A DNA stretch of 64,000 bases. Source: Steinernema hermaphroditum. Taxonomy: Eukaryota > Nematoda > Chromadorea > Rhabditida > Steinernematidae. The notes under the pieces are model-generated. The model saw only the letters and a program-made list of their open reading frames with translations. It did not search any database and had not been told where the DNA came from. Positions 46,922 through 56,400 of this stretch are shown here, piece by piece (the stretch's first letter is position 1; each line of letters opens with the position of its first letter). A program made the translations under genes and the position numbers. Location: contig CM059624.1 of the NCBI GenBank assembly GCA_030435675.1, positions 1,822,769 through 1,886,768 on the forward strand. The letters run 5' to 3'.

Positions 46922-47574
46922 ATGGTTGCCACGACTGGCAGCGAAAACGGTTCGGCTCGCAAGGATCCCAGCGAGTGCCTGAAGCTTCAACCGAAAAAGT
47001 CGATTCTGAAAGTGAAGCGGTCGTCGTCATTCGATGCAAGCACTCCGGCAAAGAAGAGCCCAGTGGGTGACAGTCGCGCCCGTTTCGATGAGATGAATAT
47101 TCTACAGACCTATCATCCCACTGACAAGAGCTATGGCCATATGAAAGTGCGTCGTTTAGTCAATGATCTATATGTGAAGCGTTGTTTACTTCAGATTGAA
47201 GAACCTAAAACGCCATTCCATCATTACACAGACAGCGAAGATGATTCAGGAAATCGTCGCCATGTGTCGCTCGTCGCCGGAGTTGATGCTGAAAAACTTG
47301 CTGAAGCCATGGAAAAGAACATGGGCAAGGTTGCTACCAGCCCGCCTCCTGTCGTTCGCCCTGGAGAGTCTGATGATCCGGATTCTGAAGCTGATCATCT
47401 AACTCCTGAGGAAATCAGTAAGAAACTTCACAATATGTCTATTTAAAAATGTCACATTTAGAGCACAAGATTGAGTTTAAGAAGAAGCGCCGGGAACATT
47501 ACAACGAGGGAGCTGCGCTACGTGCTGCGCGAGACAAGGTGCTGGACGAGGATAAAGAAGAAGAAGAAGAGTAA
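46922..47574 (+). CDS. szy-2: Protein phosphatase 1 inhibitor-2 (I-2)
   Basis: Inhibitor-2 binds and controls PP1, including its action on Aurora kinase and centrosomes. Exons 46922-47146, 47195-47417 and 47462-47574 give 186 residues, about family size. The PP1-binding sites are present in order: KSILKVKRSSSFD (the KGILK site), RFDEMNILQTYHPTDKSYGH, the GSK3 region EPKTPFHHYTDSEDD (the PxTP phosphosite), and the active-site helix KKRREHYNEGAALRAARD. It ends in an acidic tail. The last intron (47418-47461) must be removed; reading through stops after HNMSI and loses the HYNE helix. Confidence 0.92.
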
Positions 47575-47937
47575 TCCCTATTGCTATGTATAAATGTTAA
47601 CGTGATTCTCTTTGCACTTATGAAATGTCATGTTACAGTCCGTATAAAGAGCCGTCAATTTGTGGGGTTTCATTTCCATGCTTGGTTCAACAGATTTTGC
47701 TTGTTTTGCATTTGGATATGGTTGTCCAATGCTAGATGTCCGTACTGATGCCCTTTCATGTCTAGACATCTCCAGTAGCGCAGGCTAGACTTGCAGTTCG
47801 CAAACAATGCCAAGCGTGTCCAGTCATTTCTCGTTCGGTGCTGTGACGAAACAGGTCGGTTGACCATGACACTAATCACGGGACCTGGTAATATTTCTCA
47901 TCCATTCCTCTTGACTCTTTTTTGATGTTTAGGAAAG

Positions 47938-49705
47938 ATGGCGCGGTCTCTTCCACTTCGCAGCCTTTACCGGTACCATCGCAACCAGTCGTCCCCTCCC
48001 CGTCGTGGAGGCCGGAACCAGCTGACAAAATTGCCGGTATGATTCTGGCCGTCTTGGCTCTCTAAAATGAATGCTTGTAGGTCGCGAAAACGAGCGAGCT
48101 CGTCCCGCTTCAGGCCTCGCAAGTCCATCCTGTTCCTATTCGACTGCCGTACCCGCGTGAGATCGCCGAATATCTCGATCGTTTCGTGATAGGACAACGG
48201 TCGGCGAAGAAAACACTGTCAGTGGGTGTTTATCAGCACTACAAGCGACTGATGTACAATCAGGAGTTGGCCCACCAGGCGGAAGTTAGTCAACTTTCCA
48301 GGACGTACACTAATCCACATCGCATTTTAGCTTGTATTGTTGAATAGCGTGAAGATCGAACAGAACGAACGACGTCGAGCTACGCGCGAAATTTCTAAGG
48401 GAAAGCGGAAATCGTCGCTCAATCAAACTCATTACGAAGACTTTATAGCACAAGAAATTCTAAGACAGCATGAAGCCAAAATGTACGAATTCCACTATCA
48501 CGATGAAGCAGTTATAACCGAATGTTCAGGAATGAAGGCATAGGAAGCAAATTCAACGCGAAAATAGCTCAAGAGGATGCGGTTGCGCTGGATATCACCA
48601 GCGCGCTCCTCGAGAAGTCAAACATCGTTCTTGTGGGACCGTCGGGTGTCGGGAAAACTTATCTGACCCAGAAACTGGCCGCAATTCTGGATGTGCCTAT
48701 TGCTCTGTGTGACTGCACCACTCTGACTCAAGCCGGTTACGTCGGTGAAGATGCTGAAACGGTGATTCAGAAGCTTCTGCAGAATGCCGATGGAGATGTG
48801 GAGCGAGCTCAGGTGTGTAGTCGTAAAGAGAAGGATAATAAACGATCATGTTTCAGCAAGGAATCGTGTTCTTGGACGAATTCGACAAGATCGCCACCAG
48901 TTCAGATCCCATACACTCCACCGGATTCCGTGATGTCGGCGGGCGAGGCGTGCAACAAGCCCTGCTAAAGATCGTCGAAGGCACCGTGTGCAAAGTGAAA
49001 CATCCCTACTCGCAAGGCACAAAGGTCGACGTCGACACTTCGAATATTCTCTTTGTCGCTTCTGGAGCATTTAACAATCTTGATAGGGTTGTCGGACGTC
49101 GGCTAAATCAGCGATCTGTCGGATTCGCCGCCGCTCTGAACACCAACCATGATGAGGACCTGAAAGCTTTGGATGAATTAACAGTGAGCAGAAAGCGAGA
49201 TGAGCTTCTCGCTCAAGCTGACCAGAGCGATTTGATCACGTAATTTATTGCTTCATGCGCGTGATATGGGACTGTAAGTTTAGGTTTGGAATGGTTCCTG
49301 AACTCGTCGGTCGATTCCCCGTTCTGGTCTCTTTCCACAGTCTCAATGAAGATATGCTCGTCAAGGTGATGCGCGAACCGCAGAATTCAGTTCTTAACCA
49401 AGCCGAGAAACTGTTTGGATTGGACGGAATCAAGCTGGAGTTCACTGATAAGGCACTGAAGAGCATTGCTAAGGAGGCAGTGCAGAGGAAGACCGGTGCT
49501 AGAGCATTGAGGTACAACATACTTTGCACTGTTCGTAACGAAACAGAGCTGTTTTAGGTCAATTATTGAGCGGATTCTTCTCGATGCGAAGTTCGACTGT
49601 CCTGGCAGTGATACTGCTGCCGTTGTGATCTGCGAAAAAGCCGTCGATGGAACGGGGACGTACGATGCATTCACGAAGAACACCAAAGGAGAAGGTACCT
49701 TGTAG
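47938..49705 (+). CDS. clpX: Mitochondrial ClpX, AAA+ unfoldase subunit
   Basis: ClpX unfolds proteins and feeds them to ClpP in the mitochondrial matrix. Seven exons (47938-48036, 48081-48284, 48331-48523, 48568-48812, 48857-49239, 49284-49511, 49558-49705) give 499 residues. Motifs: Walker A GPSGVGKT, pore loop GYVGEDAE, Walker [12 protein letters not shown], sensor region [27 protein letters not shown], and sensor-2 TGARALR. A VGF tripeptide (RSVGFAA) sits where the ClpP-docking loop lies. The N-terminus is basic and Ser/Arg-rich, fitting a matrix presequence. The four-Cys zinc domain of bacterial ClpX is absent. The start ATG lies 5 nt after TGTTTAG. Confidence 0.95.
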
Positions 49706-50034
49706 ATATATTTGGTATATATTAACCATAAATTACATGGCAGTGGATCCAGGTGGTACGAATCAGACATCTTACCGTTTTTTTTGTCACGCGAGGGCAA
49801 ATGAAATAATTATGGGAAAGTGTGATACCAATTTATGTGCAAATATCTTAGAGTCGAATATATTCGTGAAGCACCGAACTATCGTGATGCTCTCCTTTCG
49901 GCATGTTTTCCTGTAGAATTTTCATTAAATCTTCTGGGAAATCACCATACTTGAACATTGAACTTCTTCAGACTGTCTGACATCACTTACTTTTTTAGAA
50001 AAACAGAGCAACGTCAGAATAAAAGTAGATTTTC
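49706..50034. other. 3' flank of clpX
   Basis: It contains AATAAA at about 50018 on the plus strand, a possible distant poly(A) signal. No gene seen. Confidence 0.35.
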
Positions 50035-50113
50035 TTAAAAAACCTTGTCTAATAGTGATAAGCCCTTGTTAACTGCATCTGTAATTTTTGACGCGCCAAT
50101 AAAAAAATGAAGT

Positions 50114-50122
50114 GTCACATCG
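50114..50122. repeat. Target-site duplication, left copy
   Basis: GTCACATCG here is identical to 53112-53120. Confidence 0.85.
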
Positions 50123-50290
50123 GGGTTGGTATAAAACATGGATATGGGTATGGATATGGATATGGGTGAGTGGTATAAAACATGGATGGGTGGGAAAACA
50201 TGGGTAAGGGTGATCGTGGCGGGACCCAATTCATGGGTAGCGACAACTTTCACTTTTTTTCACTTTTTTTCCATTTTCCCCATGGATCGT

Positions 50291-51364
50291 CATGGGTAGT
50301 CATGGGTAGCCTCTGCATCGTCATGGGTAGTCATGGGTAGCCTTTAGAAGGTCATGGGTAGCCTCTAGAACGTCATGGGTAGTCATGGGTAGCCTTTAGA
50401 AGGGCATGGGTAGCCTCAGGAACGTCATGGGTAGTCCATGGATGGGTGGGAAAACATGGGTAAGGGTGATCGTGGCGAGACCCAATTCATGGGTAGCGAC
50501 GATTTTCATTTTTTTCGCTTTTTTTCCATTTTCCCCATGGATCGTCATGGGTAGTCATGGGTAGCCTCTGGAAAGTCATGGGTAGCCTTTGGAAAGTCAT
50601 GGGTAGCCTTTAGAAGGGCATGGGTAGCCTTTAGATCGTCATGGGTAGTCATGGGTAGCCTTTAGAAGGGCATGGGTAGCCTTTAGATCGTCATGGGTAG
50701 TCATGGGTAGCCTCTAGAACGTCATGGGTAGTCATGGGTAGCCTTTAGATCGTCATGGGTAGTCATGGGTAGCCTCAGGAACGTCATGGGTAGCCTTTAG
50801 AAGGGCATGGGTAGCCTTTAGATCGTCATGGGTAGTCATGGGTAGCCTCTAGAACGTCATGGGTAGTCATGGGTAGCCTTTAGATCGTCATGGGTAGTCA
50901 TGGGTAGCCTCAGGAACGTCATGGGTAGCCTTTAGAAGGGCATGGGCAGTCATGGGTAGCCTCAGGAACGTCATGGGTAGTCATGGGTAGCCTTTAGAAG
51001 GGCATGGGTAGCCTCAGGTACGTCATGGATAGTCATGGGTAGCCTCTAGAACGTCATGGGTAGTCATGGGTAGCCTTTAGAAGGGCATGGGTAGCCTTTA
51101 GATCATCATGGGTAGTCATAGGTAGCCTCAGGAACGTCATGGGTAGTCATGGGTAGCCTTTAGAAGGGCATGGGTAGTCATGGGTAGCCTCAGGAACGTC
51201 ATGGGTAGTCATGGGTAGCCTTTAGATCGTCATGGGTAGTCATGGGTAGCCTTTAGAAGGGCATGGGTAGCCTCTAGAACGTCATGGGTAGTCATGGGTA
51301 GCCTCAGGAACGTCATGGGTAGCCTCAGGAACGTCATGGGTAGCCTTTAGATCGTCATGGGTAG
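50291..51364 (+). repeat. Left minisatellite arm of the element
   Basis: Irregular arrays of a 10-nt core (TCATGGGTAG) alternate with linkers such as CCTTTAGAAGGG, CCTCAGGAACG and CCTTTAGATCG, giving composite units of about 20-30 nt. At 50434-50545 a partial copy of the inner terminal repeat lies inside the array. Confidence 0.9.
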
Positions 51365-51424
51365 TTTTACATAGGTGAAGTATGGCTTTATGTAGTTGAA
51401 GTATTACTTGCGAGATTCCATAAT

Positions 51425-52567
51425 TTAAGCAATACGTGGAGCCAGGGAAGGCATATAGATTATTGTACGTAAGTGACCTTCCTTGCTCTGTCCTTCTTGC
51501 AATGTTGGCGATGCCATTCCATCGTAATGGAACCATTGATTCTTGATCAGTACGGAAGCCGTGAAATGTCCTTGTGACCATACTGTCACACCGACTAAAT
51601 CAAAGCGACGGTCAAGAACCTGTACAAGATCATATTGAAATCTGCCGGTTACAATCGCGAACCTCCAGTTGTCTTGGTAAGCGCGCGATCTCTTGGGTGG
51701 GACACTTTGATGGTGTGACGTCTATAGGCAGAATCCATGGAATGTCCCGCTCAAACCGTTGTGACACGACGTATTGAGGTAACTGACAGCATTGACTTCG
51801 GCGAGGCGTATGCTTAATAGCCTTTAGCAATACATTGAGTGTGTTTGAATGGTGTATCCTTCAAACATGTCGCAATCTCCATCGCATCCAAGTTGACTTC
51901 GGACAGTGAATACATGAGCAGCTCCAAGGTGTTTCAGAAAGCACTCGAATTCGGTTTCCGTCAGGTCAATAGGATTACTCTTAAGCGATGGGTAAATCTT
52001 AAATCATTTGCAAATTGTTGAAAGTGTACCTTGTCAACGTTGGCTCTGTAGCATTCGTCCAGAATGAACTGCTTGCCTTGGATAATTGACTCGTTCTTGA
52101 TCATTCCAATACCGGTTCTCCAAGCGTTTTCAAACGGGTGATCAGTGTCAATGTTCTTCAGCCACTCGCGATCGTGGTCGAGGCGAATGCAAATCATCGC
52201 TAATACATTATCAAGCGGGCATGTACCTGTAGCATTTTTACCGCCCCAAACCGGCACCGCGGGAAGTGTCGCCTTAACACTTAGTCCTTGTAGCGCAACC
52301 TCAAAATTGCCGAGCTGAACGACGGCAGACATATTTTGAAAGCTTGTTGAAGATTTCAGATCCTCAACTGCTGAAGAAAACCAATCAGGCATTTTGTACT
52401 GATCCGGTAGAAAACGTTCTCGAAAGTTGGGCTCTAAAAATAAAAGGCATGATGATCTGAAAATGGTGGGAAGAAAACGCACCACTGCGTTCACTACCCG
52501 ATAAATCCGGTTCTTCCTGAATAGCGGGCAAGCTGTTTCTATATCGACGAAGCGGTACTTTCTGCAT
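51425..52567 (-). CDS. USP/USPL1-like cysteine protease carried by the element
   Basis: Exons 52483-52567, 52030-52433, 51834-51979, 51663-51795 and 51425-51619 join in phase to 320 residues without a stop. A Cys box (NATGTCPLDNVLAMI, Cys near residue 100) and a distal His box (WSQGHFTASVLIKNQWFHYD, His near 274 and Asp near 289) are arranged as in ubiquitin- or SUMO-specific peptidases of the USP and USPL1 kind. Between them are Cys-rich segments (GCDGDC, QCCQLP, SKCPTQ) that could bind zinc. PWILPIDV precedes the His box, where USPs have their 'PP..L' strand. Likely role: removal of ubiquitin or a relative from target proteins. Whether it serves the transposon or was captured from the host is unknown. 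An acceptor near 52610 could add a few upstream residues. Confidence 0.6.
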
Positions 52568-52640
52568 TTTCGGCTTCTTGACTATATTGGATCCGAGAAA
52601 CGTTCCTACGCTAAGATCAGAAAATAGGGAGTCAGAGCCA

Positions 52641-52942
52641 GGTCTTCTAAAGGCTACCCATGACGTTCTAGAGGCTACCCATGACTACCCATGCCCTTCT
52701 AAAGGCTACCCATGACGTTCCTGAGGCTACCCATGACTACCTATGACGATCTAAAGGCTACCCATGACTACCCATGACGTTCTAGAGGCTACCCATGACT
52801 ACCCATGACGATCTAAAGGCTACCCATGCCCTTCTAAAGGCTACCCATGACTACCCATGACGTTCCTGAGGCTACCCATGACTGCCCATGCCCTTCTAAA
52901 GGCTACCCATGACGATGCAGAGGCTACCCATGACTACCCATG
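52641..52942 (-). repeat. Right minisatellite arm of the element
   Basis: The same 10-nt core in reverse orientation (CTACCCATGA) with the same linkers, but about 300 bp against about 1,070 bp on the left. Confidence 0.9.
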
Positions 52943-53111
52943 ACGATCCATGGGGAAAATGGAAAAAAAAGTGAAAAAAAGTGAAAGTTGTCGCTACCCA
53001 TGAATTGGGTCCCGCCACGATCACCCTTACCCATGTTTTCCCACCCATCCATGTTTTATACCACTCACCCATATCCATATCCATACCCATATCCATGTTT
53101 TATACCAACCC

Positions 53112-53120
53112 GTCACATCG
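53112..53120. repeat. Target-site duplication, right copy
   Basis: GTCACATCG, identical to 50114-50122. Confidence 0.85.
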
Positions 53121-53310
53121 TTCATAAACTGGTTCACAAATTCGATTGCTTGAACGAATTCGGCGTCTACGTCGTTTTTAAGAAAGTCCATGTCATAAAA
53201 AAACATTTGGCTTCTTCGGCTTCTTCCGAAGTTCGTCGACTGTTAATGTTCGGTTTCCAGTGCACGAAATACTGCGACATGAGTTACGGTAGCAGTTGCT
53301 ACGGTAGCAG

Positions 53311-53354
53311 TTGCCATGAGTTACGGTAGCAGTTGCTACCGTAACTCATGGCAA
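53311..53354. repeat. 44-nt near-perfect palindrome
   Basis: Arms of 21 nt (TTGCCATGAGTTACGGTAGC plus A) are exactly complementary around a 2-nt centre. Two further TACGGTAGCAGTTG units lie just to the left (53284-53311). Confidence 0.9.
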
Positions 53355-53422
53355 GCGTCTGCAAACTCCCGCCCCAACTTTTCGCCCTAATCAGTGCAAC
53401 GTCTACTGTAACAGAACACCGT

Positions 53423-53428
53423 TTTATT
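53423..53428 (-). promoter_or_regulatory. Poly(A) signal for npp-3
   Basis: AATAAA on the minus strand, 33 nt after the npp-3 stop codon. Confidence 0.6.
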
Positions 53429-53460
53429 CCACCAACAACAATATCAAAATCTATCAAAAA

Positions 53461-56400
53461 TCACAGTTCACAATCCTTAAATTGCCGCCAAAATGGGAAT
53501 TTAGGAGCCTCTTCTTTCCAGAATGGGAATTTCGCGAGTCTGGGCAGTGCGCTAAGTTCGACGAGTGCCTGCTTGCCTGCAGGGGTGACTGCCACACGAG
53601 CAAAGAAGGCCTAAAGAACGACACCATGAGAATGCGCAAAGGTGAGAACAAACGAACCAAAACGGTCTTGATGTACATGGTCTCTTTCTCGTTTCCTTCC
53701 AGTTTCGCCGATTTCACCGCATTTGACGTGCATAGAGATTCCAACAAAAACCTTATAGATCCATTCCGTACAAGCAATTCGATGAAATTCCTCGTGGCCT
53801 CGACGTCTTCGTGTAGAAGTTCAGTTATGCAGGAAACGGCGATCATCTGAAATTGAGGTGATTGACGGGTAAGATCTCACACCAACCTTTAGGGAAAAGA
53901 CAGAAGATGATATGTCTGAATTGAAGGTACGCGCCAAATACGTGCCCGACAGCTCAATAAGCTTTTCGACGGGCGCCCCTTTGCGTAACCGGGTTTGCAC
54001 TTCGATAAGCGTCAAATTGGGATCTGCTTCGTAGGTTTCTGGATTGACGACCTCTGATTGGAGTTTCCGGATTGTATGCAGCAGTTGGAACACAGCGCCG
54101 TACATGTCGATTTTTCCTCGGACACTCATGAAATTGCCTAAAAATGTATGAACTTCAGTGAATGAAATCAATGAGATGCGACCAACACACCTCACAACTT
54201 GTAATTTAGAATGAGGCACAGAATGCAAAATATTTTAGACCCTTGACTATGTCTCCTGTCTAGTCAATGCGGCATCTATCAAAGGCTTTATAGTGCCTGT
54301 GTGCAAATGCGACGGCGCATAGGTCAATTTAGGCAACGTCTGAACGATACACTCACCCGGATTAACGAAGAATTTAACCAGCGCATCAAGCACTGAGACG
54401 CAGTCGGAGTGAACGGGATTTTCAGTAATCTCTGCACCAAACCGAATGCTTAGTTTCGAAATAGCTTGAACAACTCGGAATAGGCAGTCCGTAATCATAT
54501 CGGTCACAGTTTCGGATAAATCCAGCTGGCCAGCAAATTCGATTATGTAATTGATGACACCATCGCACAAGCAGTATAGTAAAACGCCTAAATTTAGTTT
54601 TTATAGTTTGTAGTCGGGATTACACAAAGTGAATTACGCTGGTCAAAGAAACCGATATCCGCGAACAGGGCAACTACGTTGATTAGAGCCATCTGACCAC
54701 TGAGCAGATGAAGAATAGCCCACTGCTCCGAATGTGACTTCTCCTCGGCGAGCACTATTTCATGGAATGCGTACCAAATAGGTGGAGAAGAGCCTACAAC
54801 AGCTACGTAAGATTCAGCTAAAATGCACAAAATCGACCTTCGTTAATGGGAATCATCTCATCGCCATCTTCAGCCGCGGCTTGTGAAGACGCTGGAATCA
54901 GGAGGTAGTGGTAATAACGCTCCGCTTGCTCAAATATCCCTTGCATGGCTAACGAGGATAATTCCACGGCGATGAGATTAAGGATTGTTCCCTGGATCAG
55001 CGGGACGTCAGCACCAGCCGGAACATCAGCTCCTACAGCCATCATATTGAAAATGAAGCACATGATGCTGTAGATCACATCGCCATTTGCACGCAAATAT
55101 GACAAGCTGTCGTAGCTGAACTTTGTCCCCGGATTCACAAGGCAGTCCTAAAAACGGTGCAGTAGAGAGGTTTATGCATAATAAGGGTACATACCAGGGC
55201 CCTAAGTGACCCTTCAAGCAAACCCGCATGAGGACCGCTCCAAGGCTCATCGCTGTTGATCGCTTTTTCAATTACAGAAAGGATCCCTCGCATGCATGAT
55301 GATCCGAAAGTATCTGAAAACAAAATATACGTTAGATGGTGTTGAACTCAGACCTGGTATGACGGACTCAGACACAGTCTGTCTATTTCAAACAGCACTT
55401 TGTCTAATGAGGATCGGTCGTTCAGAACTAGACAGAAATAAATACTTCTACAGACACTTGAATCCTATCTCTGTCTGGGGGAGCTGTCTGTTAAATATTC
55501 TGTGAGAATCCACCGCTCTATCGCAGTCTCAGCTGATCTGAGTACACACAGACAGACACTTAAAGTGCAGAAACGTCTAGAGGATGTACCTTCGAGCTTC
55601 GTTGTATCATCACACCCCAACAGCAGTGACGCAATACTGTATTCCTTAGGACAACTCTCCAAGCCGTGGCAGATAATCTCCAAAATGTTGCAGAACGCTA
55701 GACCATGCAGCTCGGGGTGAGTCATATCAGAGATGTCTAGAAATTGAATCGTTCAGATTTCGCGAAACCACTACTGTACCGATAGCAACCTTGGACTGTC
55801 CAAGTTTCCATTCAACGTCGGCATTTTCGATGGATGCCAACTGAGCACACACATAAGCCAACTGTTCGGCGCCCGATGCCAAGGCTTGCCGATATTTCGC
55901 CTGGTTGGATTTAGACGGATCCAGAACGCTGAGTTTGTGCATAATGTCAAGAACGTAGTTCGTATGAGGAAGCAGCTCGGGCAACTAAAGTAAGAAGGTT
56001 AATAAGGAGTCCCCAAAATAGACAGTATACCGTGGAGACGTATGGAGAAAGCAGAGCGTACAAATTCATGCTTTCGATGTGACCGTCGGGGAACCGGATA
56101 TCGGAAATCGAGAGGAATATCTCGTCCAGCTGCGCGATCTTTATAGTGGAATCAGCGAATCTTAGAGCGTCTCTGAGTTGCGTATGGCTCAGCACAGCTT
56201 TCTGTAGCAGACGAAGGGCCGCCGACGTTGCGGCTTCGCGCTCTTTTTCCGGAGATCCAAACGTGGCGATGTAACGCGACCCTTCGAATAGAGTGCGCTT
56301 GATTGCGTCAAGAAGGACCGATGAATTCAGAAGTTGCGTGAGGACGACGATATTGACTTGTCCTTCTTTCACAGTGTTGACATCCACGTTTCGGTTATTG

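Larger units (their letters stand above)
50123..53111. mobile_element. MULE-like/foldback transposon with minisatellite arms and a protease gene
   Basis: The element is 2,989 bp and is flanked by a perfect 9-bp direct repeat. Its termini (50123-50290 and 52943-53111) are inverted copies about 168 bp long and nearly identical, starting GGGTTGGTATAAAACATGG. Inside each terminus lies a minisatellite in inverted orientation (50291-51364 and 52641-52942). Unique DNA at 51365-52640 holds one gene. A 9-bp duplication with long inverted ends is typical of Mutator-like elements; long, internally repetitive ends are typical of foldback elements. No transposase domain (DDE) was seen, so the copy seems non-autonomous. 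The near identity of both ends suggests recent activity. Confidence 0.85.
50035..53206 (-). pseudogene. Reading frame split by the mobile element at 50123-53111
   Basis: On the minus strand, 53206 down to 53112 reads MFFYDMDFLKND, then AEFVQAIEFVNQF and MNDV, and meets the element. On the other side, 50113 down to 50035 continues LHFFIGASKITDA and LSLLDKVF to a stop. With the element and one copy of the 9-bp duplication removed, the two parts join in frame to 57 residues (174 nt). The upstream part may be one exon of a larger gene. No family is recognised. Confidence 0.55.

Noticed and set aside
50291..52942. Minisatellite arms as a CRISPR array
   Set aside because: Units are irregular, spacers are themselves repeated, and the host is a eukaryote; the arrays are parts of a transposon.
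54247..54310. Possible extra npp-3 exon (GTIKPLIDAALTRQET)
   Set aside because: It ends in a stop, while skipping it joins the flanking exons in phase.
55320..55580. Plus-strand frames inside npp-3
   Set aside because: They lie in a 276-nt npp-3 intron and its neighbouring exon complement; no motif.
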